Shown piece by piece: positions 8,294 through 14,647 of a stretch of 64,000 nt of DNA. The notes under the pieces were generated by a model. The model searched no databases and was not told where the DNA came from. It saw only the letters and a program-made list of their open reading frames with translations. Position 1 is the stretch's first letter. Each line of letters begins with the position of its first letter. The DNA is taken from the IMG/VR virus record IMGVR_UViG_3300010367_000378, positions 23,901 to 87,900 of that record; one strand, written 5' to 3'. The position numbers were made by a program, and so were the translations under genes. The stretch comes from a virus.

Positions 8294-8626
8294 ATGGAAC
8301 AAGAAAGGATTTCCGTTCCAAAGGAGCTGGTCGACGGCAAGCCTGCCGAGCATTACGTGTTGCGGGTGATCGGCGACTCGATGATCGCGGAGGGCATCCT
8401 CGACGGAGACTTCGTGATCGTCCTGCGCCGGCCGGTGGCCGAGACGGGCGAGATGGTGGTGGCGCGGATCGGAGACGAGGCGACTCTGAGACGCTTCTAT
8501 ATCCACCACGACGGCAGGGTAAGGTTGATGTCGGCGCATCCGAAACTGGACCCCATCTATGTCGCTCCAGAGGAGCTCACCATCGACGGCATCGTGGTTG
8601 GCCTCATGCGGAGGTTGCGTCGATGA
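8294..8626 (+). CDS. Free-standing LexA/S24-like domain, catalytic Lys replaced
   Basis: 110 residues, the length of an S24 peptidase domain without an N-terminal DNA-binding part. GDSM (Ser29) matches the nucleophile position of LexA, UmuD and CI, and GILDGDFVIV follows as in LexA. In LexA/UmuD the next motif is TVKR or TVKK with the catalytic lysine; here it reads TLRR, so the lysine is Arg66. No Ala-Gly cleavage site precedes the domain. It could be an inactive decoy for host LexA/UmuD, or half of a split repressor. AAAGGA lies upstream of the ATG. Confidence 0.8.
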   Translation: MEQERISVPKELVDGKPAEHYVLRVIGDSMIAEGILDGDFVIVLRRPVAETGEMVVARIGDEATLRRFYIHHDGRVRLMSAHPKLDPIYVAPEELTIDGIVVGLMRRLRR

Positions 8627-8907
8627 GAGAGCCCGGCCAGGACTCGATCGAGGACTACTGGCAGGTCGCGATCGACGAGCCGATCCCCGTCCCGACGCTG
8701 GGAACCGACCTCTGCGGTTGCCCGAAGAAGCCCCCTGGCTGCTGGGGGGCCTACGGCTTCCACCATCGACCAGACCCGCAGCACCCGGATTCCCTCTCCG
8801 CGGCCCAGGTCTACGAGAGGTGTCCCGCCTACAGTGCGGCTGTCGAGCGTTCCGGCGGGTACCAGAAGAAGGGCCGGGGCAGCAGCCGAAGCAAGAGGCG
8901 AAGGTGA
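8623..8907 (+). CDS. Small Cys-containing phage hypothetical
   Basis: 94 residues from ATG at 8623, overlapping the S24 gene by 4 bp. It contains CGCPKKPPGC, a tight cysteine cluster that could bind metal, and ends in a strongly basic tail (KKGRGSSRSKRRR). No family recognised. Confidence 0.5.
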   Translation: MREPGQDSIEDYWQVAIDEPIPVPTLGTDLCGCPKKPPGCWGAYGFHHRPDPQHPDSLSAAQVYERCPAYSAAVERSGGYQKKGRGSSRSKRRR

Positions 8908-9098
8908 AGGTCCCCTGCCCGTTCTGCCGGACCGACGTCCCTGTGCAGGGGGGGCGCCTCGCCGACCACCCCGCCATGAAGGGGAAGACCGCGTCCTGCC
9001 TCGGCTCCGGAGCACCGGTCGCCGAGATCCGGGCGCTCAACGAGGAGCACAGACAAACCCGGGAGCGGACCGACCGCATCACCGGGAGGAGGAGATAG
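8904..9098 (+). CDS. Small zinc-ribbon-like protein
   Basis: 64 residues from GTG at 8904 in a GTGA overlap with the previous stop. It starts VKVPCPFCRTDVPVQG and has a later Cys (SCLGSG) with a His between, so one zinc site of CxxC...H...C type is plausible. The C-terminal half is a charged helix. Function unknown. Confidence 0.5.
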   Translation: MKVPCPFCRTDVPVQGGRLADHPAMKGKTASCLGSGAPVAEIRALNEEHRQTRERTDRITGRRR

Positions 9099-9100
9099 CG

Positions 9101-9304
9101 ATGGAGAGACATCCAGATCCTGAAGTGCAGGCGGCCATCACCCGTCTGCTCGATGCGCTCTGTACCTGGGAACGCAGCACCGGTCGTGGGTCCGTACTGA
9201 TCCTCCGGGAAGCGGGAGGCTTCGAGGTCCGCGCCCAGGACGGCAAGCCGCTCTCGATCGACGTGCCGGACGACGTGCTGCTGGGGAGCGTGGGCCATGG
9301 GTGA
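9101..9304 (+). CDS. Conserved small phage protein
   Basis: 67 residues from ATG at 9101, with GGGAGGAGGAGA just upstream. The order LDALCTWERSTGRGSVLILRE then G.F..RAQDGKP is that of a short protein common in phages of Proteobacteria, with no known function. It overlaps the DUF5131 gene by 8 bp. Confidence 0.55.
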   Translation: MERHPDPEVQAAITRLLDALCTWERSTGRGSVLILREAGGFEVRAQDGKPLSIDVPDDVLLGSVGHG

Positions 9305-10385
9305 GAAATCGGGGATCGGTTGGACCGACGCAACGTTCAACCCCTGGTGGGGATGCTGGCCGGTGAGCCCCGGCTGCGCCCTCTGCTACGCCGCCCGGGA
9401 GGCCGAGCGCTACGGCTGGACCGAGGGAGGCGGATCAGGGCCGGACCTCTGGCAGAAGCAGGGACCCCGCCGGGTCTTCGGCGAGGCACATTGGAGCGGG
9501 AAGAACAGCCCGCGCCGGTGGGCGACGACGTTGCCGGCCGAACTCGGCCGCCGGCCCCGCGTCTTCACTGCCAGCATGGCAGACATCGGGGAGGATCACC
9601 CGATCGCCGAGCAGGAGCGGCCGAAGCTCTGGGCGCTGATCGAAGACACCCCCCAGCTCGACTGGCTGCTCCTGACGAAACGGGTTGAGACCGCTCGCCA
9701 GTGGCTCCCGGCCCGCTGGCTGGAGCCCGGCGGGTGGCCGGCGCATGCCTGGTTCCTCTTCAGCGCCGAGGATCAGCAGCGCTTCGACGAGCGCCTCCCC
9801 TATATCCTGGACATCCCCGCCCCGGTTCTGGGGTGCTCCTACGAGCCCTCCCTGGGAGGGATCGACTTTCGGGCCGGCCTGTCGATCGCCTGGCAGTGCT
9901 CTTTCTGCCGGCGCTACTTCCCGGGCCCCTACCAGAAGACCTGTCCCGCCTGCTCGCGCGAGTACGGCTGGAGCGGGTCCCACCGCTTCAACCCGCCCCG
10001 CGGCCAGCGCGGCCCGGGGTTGAACTGGATCATCGCCGGCGGGGAGAGCAGCCGGCCCCGCGATCGCGCTCGAGCGCCGCATCCCTCCTGGTTTAGATCG
10101 GCCCGCGACCAGGCGGTGGCGGCCGGCGTCGCATTCTTCTTCAAGCAATGGGGGGAGTTTGCCCCGCTGAACGAAGGGGCGACGGGGAGCTTCGGCGACG
10201 TATGGGTCTGCGACAACGGCAACGGCCAAGCGGTCCACCGGCAGAAGTGGGAGCCGGGAAGCCAGGGCGCGGAGCCCGGCAGGTGGGGCGCCGGCGACGT
10301 GTTGATGCGGCCGGTGGGGAAGCAGGCCGCCGGCGAGCACCTGGATGGCAAGCTCTGGCACCAGTTCCCGGGCGGTGCGCCGTGA
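9297..10385 (+). CDS. DUF5131 (Gp37/Gp68-like) phage protein
   Basis: 362 residues. IGWTDATFNPWWGC...SPGCALCYA (Cys27, Cys30) is the start of the Gp37/Gp68 phage family, which has a radical-SAM-like cysteine layout, and LDWLLLTKR and IIAGGESS also match the family. About residues 200-226 form an inserted CxxC...CxxC ribbon (CSFCRRYF...CPACSRE). The last 80 residues, with VAFFFKQWGEF, also fit. The biochemical role of the family is unproven. Confidence 0.85.
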   Translation: MGEKSGIGWTDATFNPWWGCWPVSPGCALCYAAREAERYGWTEGGGSGPDLWQKQGPRRVFGEAHWSGKNSPRRWATTLPAELGRRPRVFTASMADIGEDHPIAEQERPKLWALIEDTPQLDWLLLTKRVETARQWLPARWLEPGGWPAHAWFLFSAEDQQRFDERLPYILDIPAPVLGCSYEPSLGGIDFRAGLSIAWQCSFCRRYFPGPYQKTCPACSREYGWSGSHRFNPPRGQRGPGLNWIIAGGESSRPRDRARAPHPSWFRSARDQAVAAGVAFFFKQWGEFAPLNEGATGSFGDVWVCDNGNGQAVHRQKWEPGSQGAEPGRWGAGDVLMRPVGKQAAGEHLDGKLWHQFPGGAP

Positions 10386-10465
10386 CGTGGCCCGAGGCGG
10401 CGGTCCGGATCGTCCTGGTGATCGCGGTCGCCTACATCTTCACCCGCCCAGAGGAAGAGCCGTGA
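10382..10465 (+). CDS. 27-residue single-pass membrane micropeptide
   Basis: GTG at 10382 overlaps the upstream TGA (GTGA), and TGA at 10463 overlaps the next GTG. The product is 27 residues with one hydrophobic segment (VRIVLVIAVAYIF) and a charged end (TRPEEEP). Exact nesting between two coupled genes supports translation. Function unknown. Confidence 0.5.
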   Translation: MTWPEAAVRIVLVIAVAYIFTRPEEEP

Positions 10466-11163
10466 GCGCTTGCGGTCGCGAGGTCCCGATGCTCTTTTCG
10501 GCGCCGATGATCCGGGCGCTCCAGCGCCGTTGGAAGCTTCAAACCCGTCGGCTGGTGAAGGACGGCGGGCTTCCCTTCGTTCGGCTGGACGGCACCGGCA
10601 AGACCTGTTTCACCCCTGCCGGCAAACTCAGCATCCGTGGATGGACGGCTGCGGGAGAGTATGGGGAGAGCTTCCGCCGGCCGCCGTGCTGGGCCGGGGA
10701 CACGCTCTGGGCGCGGGAAACGTGGGGAGCCCCTTTCGCTGATCACCCTCTATGCCCGGGAGGGCGGAAGCCAGCGCAGGGAGACCGGATCGTCTACCGG
10801 GCAGAACCAGGGGACGAGTACCAATGGACCGGCACCAGCGGTTTTGCGTGGCGGCCGTCGATCTTCATGCCCAAGTGGGCGTGCCGCTTCCGGCTCCCGG
10901 TGACGCAGGTCCGCGCGGAGTTGCTGCTCGACATCACCAACGAGGACGCCATGGCCGAAGGCATCCCCCAGACCGCCGGCGAAGCGCAGGAGTTGGGGTT
11001 GATCGACCTGGATCGCACCCCCGGCCATGAGTGGGACAACCGGACCTCGCGGGAGAACTACCTGCGTCTCTGGGACACCATCAATCCGAAATATCCAGCG
11101 GCTTCCAACCCCGCGGTCTGGCGCCTGGAGTTCCGCTACTTCAACCCCGAGGAGAGACCATGA
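10462..11163 (+). CDS. Phage protein of the ASCH-like 'GDTLWARETW' family
   Basis: 233 residues from GTG at 10462 (GTGA overlap); ATG at 10489 is an alternative start. The order LFSAPMIRAL...QTRRL, CWAGDTLWARETW, RPSIFMPKWACRFRLPVTQVRAE, ITNEDAMAEGI and W....NPAVW..EFR is that of a phage family often annotated as ASCH-domain or morphogenetic-like; ASCH folds are predicted RNA-binding. Start and end junctions both overlap their neighbours. Confidence 0.6.
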   Translation: MSACGREVPMLFSAPMIRALQRRWKLQTRRLVKDGGLPFVRLDGTGKTCFTPAGKLSIRGWTAAGEYGESFRRPPCWAGDTLWARETWGAPFADHPLCPGGRKPAQGDRIVYRAEPGDEYQWTGTSGFAWRPSIFMPKWACRFRLPVTQVRAELLLDITNEDAMAEGIPQTAGEAQELGLIDLDRTPGHEWDNRTSRENYLRLWDTINPKYPAASNPAVWRLEFRYFNPEERP

Positions 11164-11480
11164 AGGACGTCGACGAAGTGGAGGTCGAGATCTGCCGCGC
11201 CGAGCTGGAGGAGGCCTCAGCCGCCTTCACCGCCGCGCAGCGACGTTTCACAGCAGCCCGGACCGCGCTCGCCGATGCGGCCTCGCCCTGGGCCCCGGGG
11301 GACTATGTGCGCCACCCCGAAGGCACCAGCTACCGCGTCGACGACGTGATCTTCGCCCCCGGTGACGAGCTCTACATGCTCCGTGTGGAGGATGAGACCG
11401 GCAGCGTCTTCACCCTGAAGAGCTCCACGGTCCTGGTGCCGGCGAACCCCTGGCCAGCGCCGGCGGAGGCCAGTCGATGA
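11160..11480 (+). CDS. Hypothetical phage protein
   Basis: 106 residues from ATG at 11160, overlapping the previous stop by 4 bp (ATGA). The first 40 residues form an Ala/Glu-rich helix. The rest looks like a small beta barrel (WAPGDYVRHPEGTSYRVDDVIF), similar to short SH3-like phage proteins. No function assigned. Confidence 0.5.
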   Translation: MKDVDEVEVEICRAELEEASAAFTAAQRRFTAARTALADAASPWAPGDYVRHPEGTSYRVDDVIFAPGDELYMLRVEDETGSVFTLKSSTVLVPANPWPAPAEASR

Positions 11481-11965
11481 AGGCGGTGGCGATTCGTTCC
11501 GGGGTAGAAGATCCGGATGTCGACACCTCCAGCGATCTCAAGATAGAGCCCGGTCCCGATCTCTTCCCCATCCGATCGGCAACCATCTCGTCGAACCGAG
11601 GCGGCTGGGTCCTGGGGCACGCCGAGATCTATTTCGAGCGGGTCGAGGTCCGGGCCCGGTGCCATTTCAACTCCGAGCTCCCGGCTCTCGACGAGCTCGT
11701 CGCGCGTGGCGGCCGCTCGGTCAAGAAGACCGGAGGCGGGGTCTTCGTCGCTCTCGTAAAAATCCTCCCCGGCTTCGTCTCGGTATCGATCGATGACCAG
11801 GAGCTGCCGATCATCTCGGTCACGGTCGAGATCAAACCGGACGCGCCTGTCGAGGCGAACGTCGTCTTCCCAGATGCCCGCGAGCCTGGCGCATGGACTC
11901 CCAGCCTCTGCCGCCGCCTGCTCGAAGCCTGCGGGTGGGAGTTCTCCCCGGTGGGGGCTGTATGA
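11477..11965 (+). CDS. Hypothetical phage protein
   Basis: 162 residues, ATGA overlap with the previous gene. Strongly beta-patterned (WVLGHAEIYFERVEVRAR; FVSVSIDDQELPIISVTVEI). No recognised motif. It overlaps the BCS1-like gene by 4 bp, so the two may be made in coupled amounts. Confidence 0.5.
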   Translation: MKAVAIRSGVEDPDVDTSSDLKIEPGPDLFPIRSATISSNRGGWVLGHAEIYFERVEVRARCHFNSELPALDELVARGGRSVKKTGGGVFVALVKILPGFVSVSIDDQELPIISVTVEIKPDAPVEANVVFPDAREPGAWTPSLCRRLLEACGWEFSPVGAV

Positions 11966-13194
11966 ACTGGTCCGCCCTCTTCAGCAACCAGTTCTTCTCC
12001 GGCGGCATCGCCCTGGGCGCGATCGCCGCGCTCGTAGCGTTCGGCCGCCGCTACGTGGTGCTGCTCGCCGACGTCGTGCGCCGGCGCTTCGTGTCCGAGA
12101 TCGAGGTCCGCGACGGCGACATGGTGGTGTGGCTCGGGCTCTGGCTCGCCCACACCCCCTATGGCATCGCCTGCAAGCGGCTCTCGACATATGTCCTCCA
12201 CCAGGAGGGCGAGGGCGTGCCGCTCCTCTACTTCGAGCCGGGGATCGGCCCCCACGTCTTCCGGCACGAGGGGACCTTGCTGGTGATCGATCGCCGGCGA
12301 GATGAGCCCTCACCTGGTGCGTCGGTCTATCCGCGCGAGTGGTATGTCTTCCGGGCTTTCGCCCCCCGCGAGCGGGCCGCCGAGCTCCTGGACCAGGCGA
12401 AGGTCTTCTCCCGCGAGTTGCTCTCCCGGCGCCACACCGCCTTCCTCTCCGATGGCCGAGGCGGATGGGATCGGATCGGCGTCGGCGTTCCCCGCGAACT
12501 CTCCTCGGTAGTGCTCCCGGGCGAGACCATTGGGGAAATCGTGAAGCGCGTCCGTCTCTTCCAGGATCGGCGCGCCTGGTACGCCGAGCGCGGCATCCCC
12601 TGGCGGCTCGGGTTCGGCTTCTTCGGCCCGCCGCGCACCGGCAAGACCTCCCTCGTCCGCGCGATCGCCCACGACCTGAGCCTGCCGCTCTACGTCCTCG
12701 ACCTCACCAGCAAGGAGTTCAGCGACAAGGACCTGATCCTCACCCTTTCCAGGGTGCCGATCGGAGCCGTGCTCCTGATCGAGGACATCGACGAGCAGCT
12801 CGGCTCGAAGTCCTCCTTCGTCACCCTTTCGGGGATGCTCAACGCGCTCGACGGACCGCTCGCCTCCGAGGGCCGGATCTTGTTCGTCACCTCGAACACC
12901 CCCGAGCGCTTGGATGCCGCGCTCCTGGGCGAGGGCCGGCTCGACGTCCACATCCACTTCGGGCTCGCCACCCGCGAGCAGGCCGGGCAGATGTTCCTCC
13001 GCTTCTTCCCCGGCCTCGAGAAGGAGGTTCAGGCCTTCGCCGCCGCCCTGCCGGAGGGAGTGATCCCTCCCGCAGCGATCCAGGAGCACCTGGCGGTCCG
13101 CTCGGACGATCCCGTCCGGGCGATCGCGGAGGCCTCGGCTCTCGCCGGCCGGACGTTCAAGGCGGTGGCCCGCGGGGAGGTGGCTGCTGCGTAG
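11962..13194 (+). CDS. BCS1-like AAA ATPase with N-terminal membrane anchor
   Basis: 410 residues. One N-terminal transmembrane segment (about residues 12-37), then a BCS1_N-like region (EIEVRDGDMVVWLGLWLA), then an AAA module. Walker A is GPPRTGKT (222-229, Arg replacing the usual Gly), Walker B LLIEDID (271-277), sensor 1 FVTSNTPERLD (about 308-318), and GEGRLD where BCS1 proteins have RPGRLD. This order is that of mitochondrial BCS1, which forms a ring that moves a folded Fe-S protein through the membrane. The phage substrate is unknown. The small exported OB-fold protein next door could be related to it, but that gene has its own promoter. Confidence 0.8.
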   Translation: MNWSALFSNQFFSGGIALGAIAALVAFGRRYVVLLADVVRRRFVSEIEVRDGDMVVWLGLWLAHTPYGIACKRLSTYVLHQEGEGVPLLYFEPGIGPHVFRHEGTLLVIDRRRDEPSPGASVYPREWYVFRAFAPRERAAELLDQAKVFSRELLSRRHTAFLSDGRGGWDRIGVGVPRELSSVVLPGETIGEIVKRVRLFQDRRAWYAERGIPWRLGFGFFGPPRTGKTSLVRAIAHDLSLPLYVLDLTSKEFSDKDLILTLSRVPIGAVLLIEDIDEQLGSKSSFVTLSGMLNALDGPLASEGRILFVTSNTPERLDAALLGEGRLDVHIHFGLATREQAGQMFLRFFPGLEKEVQAFAAALPEGVIPPAAIQEHLAVRSDDPVRAIAEASALAGRTFKAVARGEVAAA

Positions 13195-13218
13195 GAACTT
13201 CCCGGTCCGGCTGGGGTG

Positions 13219-13247
13219 TTGACATACTCTATACGATCGTATAGAGT
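13219..13247 (+). promoter_or_regulatory. Promoter with perfect palindromic operator
   Basis: -35 TTGACA (13219-13224), 15-bp spacer, -10 TATAGA (13240-13245). The palindrome CTATACGATCGTATAG (13229-13244) is perfect and stays symmetric for 3 more bp on each side (22 bp in all). A bound regulator would cover the -10 box, so repression is likely. It drives the small secreted-protein gene at 13297. Confidence 0.75.
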
Positions 13248-13296
13248 TGCCTTGTTCCGGTCGAACCGGGCCCTCGGGCCCAGAAAGGCAACGACG

Positions 13297-13677
13297 ATGA
13301 ACACTCCCTCGATTAGCAGCCGCATCCTCCTCGCCCTTCTCCTGCTTTTCCCCCTGGCCGCGCCCGCGGCGGCCGAGGAGGACGCCTACTTCTCGATGGC
13401 GTTCCCGGACCTGGTGACGGCGCCGGCGAACGCCCACATCCACACCCACCTCTGCGTGACCGGGTTCGTCCAGAAGACCCGGAAGGAGAAGGACGGCGAC
13501 ATCCACGTCCAGCTTTGCCAGGGAAGCCTCTGCATGGTGCTGGAGATCATGCCGGAGCTGCCGGTGGCCCGCCCCCGGAAGGGCCAGAAGATCCAGGCCT
13601 GCGGGGTTGTCCGGTATGACGGCTGGCATTCCTGGTGGGAACTCCACCCGCTGGTCCGGTGGGAGGTGGCCCGGTGA
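13297..13677 (+). CDS. Secreted OB-fold-like protein
   Basis: 126 residues from ATG at 13297, about 50 bp after the operator promoter. A Sec signal peptide (ILLALLLLFPLAAPAAAEE) should be cleaved after AAA. The mature part carries ACGVVRYDGWHSWWELHPL, a signature of small periplasmic OB-fold domains (G..RYD..H.WWE.HP), plus two cysteines flanking a strand (CQGSLC). It probably acts in the periplasm or at the cell surface, perhaps altering the infected cell; the role is inference. It has its own operator, so it may be expressed apart from the operon, as morons are. Confidence 0.65.
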   Translation: MNTPSISSRILLALLLLFPLAAPAAAEEDAYFSMAFPDLVTAPANAHIHTHLCVTGFVQKTRKEKDGDIHVQLCQGSLCMVLEIMPELPVARPRKGQKIQACGVVRYDGWHSWWELHPLVRWEVAR

Positions 13678-13832
13678 CGGGGCGGGAGCTGGCGATCACC
13701 GAGCTCCACGTCGACGAGCTCGCCCGGCGCCGGCGAGAGCTACTGGCGCTCCCCTCGCCGCTCGGCCTGGAGGACCGGCTGGCCCTGGAGGCTATCGACG
13801 AGGAGCTGGAGCTGCGCGGGGAAGAATCATGA
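13674..13832 (+). CDS. Small hypothetical phage protein
   Basis: 52 residues from GTG at 13674 in a GTGA overlap, ending in a TGA that overlaps the next ATG. Almost entirely helical and charged (LHVDELARRRRELLAL...LEAIDEELELR). Supported mainly by its exact fit between coupled genes. Confidence 0.45.
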   Translation: MTGRELAITELHVDELARRRRELLALPSPLGLEDRLALEAIDEELELRGEES

Positions 13833-14647
13833 TCTCCTGCCCGGAGCAGGCTGCAGCGTGCATCGCCGAGGGCGCCCTCTTCGTCGCCAACCATTCCGGT
13901 GGGAAGGACTCGCAGGCGATGCTGATCCGCCTCCTCGAGGTGGTGCCGCGCGAGCAGCTCCTCGTCGTCCACGCCTCGCTCGGTGAGATGGAGTGGCCCG
14001 GCGCGCTCGAGCACGCGCAGCAGCAGGCCACAGCGGCCGGGCTCCCCTTCCTCGTGGCCCGGGCCGGGCTCTCTCTCTTGGAGCTCGTAGAGCGCCGCTA
14101 CAGCCGGCGGCCGGAGGTGCCAGCGTGGCCCTCCGCCTCGAACCGCCAATGCACCTCGGACCTCAAGCGGGACCCCATCATGCGCGAGGTCCGCCGCTAC
14201 GCGAGGCAGGCCGGAGCGGAGACGGTGGTCACCTGCATGGGGATGCGCGCGGCCGAGAGCCCGCGGCGGTCCCGGATGGCCACCTGGTCGGTGAACAGCC
14301 GCGGCACGACGTCGCGACATCGCTGGTTCGACTGGCTGCCGATCCACGACCTCTCCACCGAGGAGGTCTTCGCCACGATTCGCGGCGCCGGCCAGGAGCC
14401 GCACCCCGCCTACGCTTCGGGGAACGAACGCCTCTCCTGCATCTTCTGCATCCTCGGCTCTCGCCAGGACGCCAGGAACGGCGCCATCCACCACCCCGAC
14501 CTCTACGCCCGCTACGTCGCGCTCGAGGAGCGCACCGGCTACACCGCCCACCAGTCCCGCGAGTCGCTGGTCCAGTTGACCGGGCTCACGGTAGAGGACG
14601 CATACCGATCTCACGAATCTCTTTCTGAGGAGGATTCCCGTGCCTGA
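13829..14647 (+). CDS. PAPS-reductase-like PP-loop protein
   Basis: 272 residues. The PP-loop SGGKDS (residues 23-28) follows a hydrophobic strand, as in adenine nucleotide alpha hydrolases; ASNRQCTSDLKRDP and ERLSCIFCILGS supply the downstream region and cysteines seen in phage PAPS reductase/DndC-like proteins. The family activates substrates with ATP to form adenylates. In phages a link to DNA or RNA thio-modification, or to sulphur metabolism, has been suggested but no Dnd-type partners are present here. It overlaps the next gene by 8 bp. Confidence 0.8.
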   Translation: MISCPEQAAACIAEGALFVANHSGGKDSQAMLIRLLEVVPREQLLVVHASLGEMEWPGALEHAQQQATAAGLPFLVARAGLSLLELVERRYSRRPEVPAWPSASNRQCTSDLKRDPIMREVRRYARQAGAETVVTCMGMRAAESPRRSRMATWSVNSRGTTSRHRWFDWLPIHDLSTEEVFATIRGAGQEPHPAYASGNERLSCIFCILGSRQDARNGAIHHPDLYARYVALEERTGYTAHQSRESLVQLTGLTVEDAYRSHESLSEEDSRA

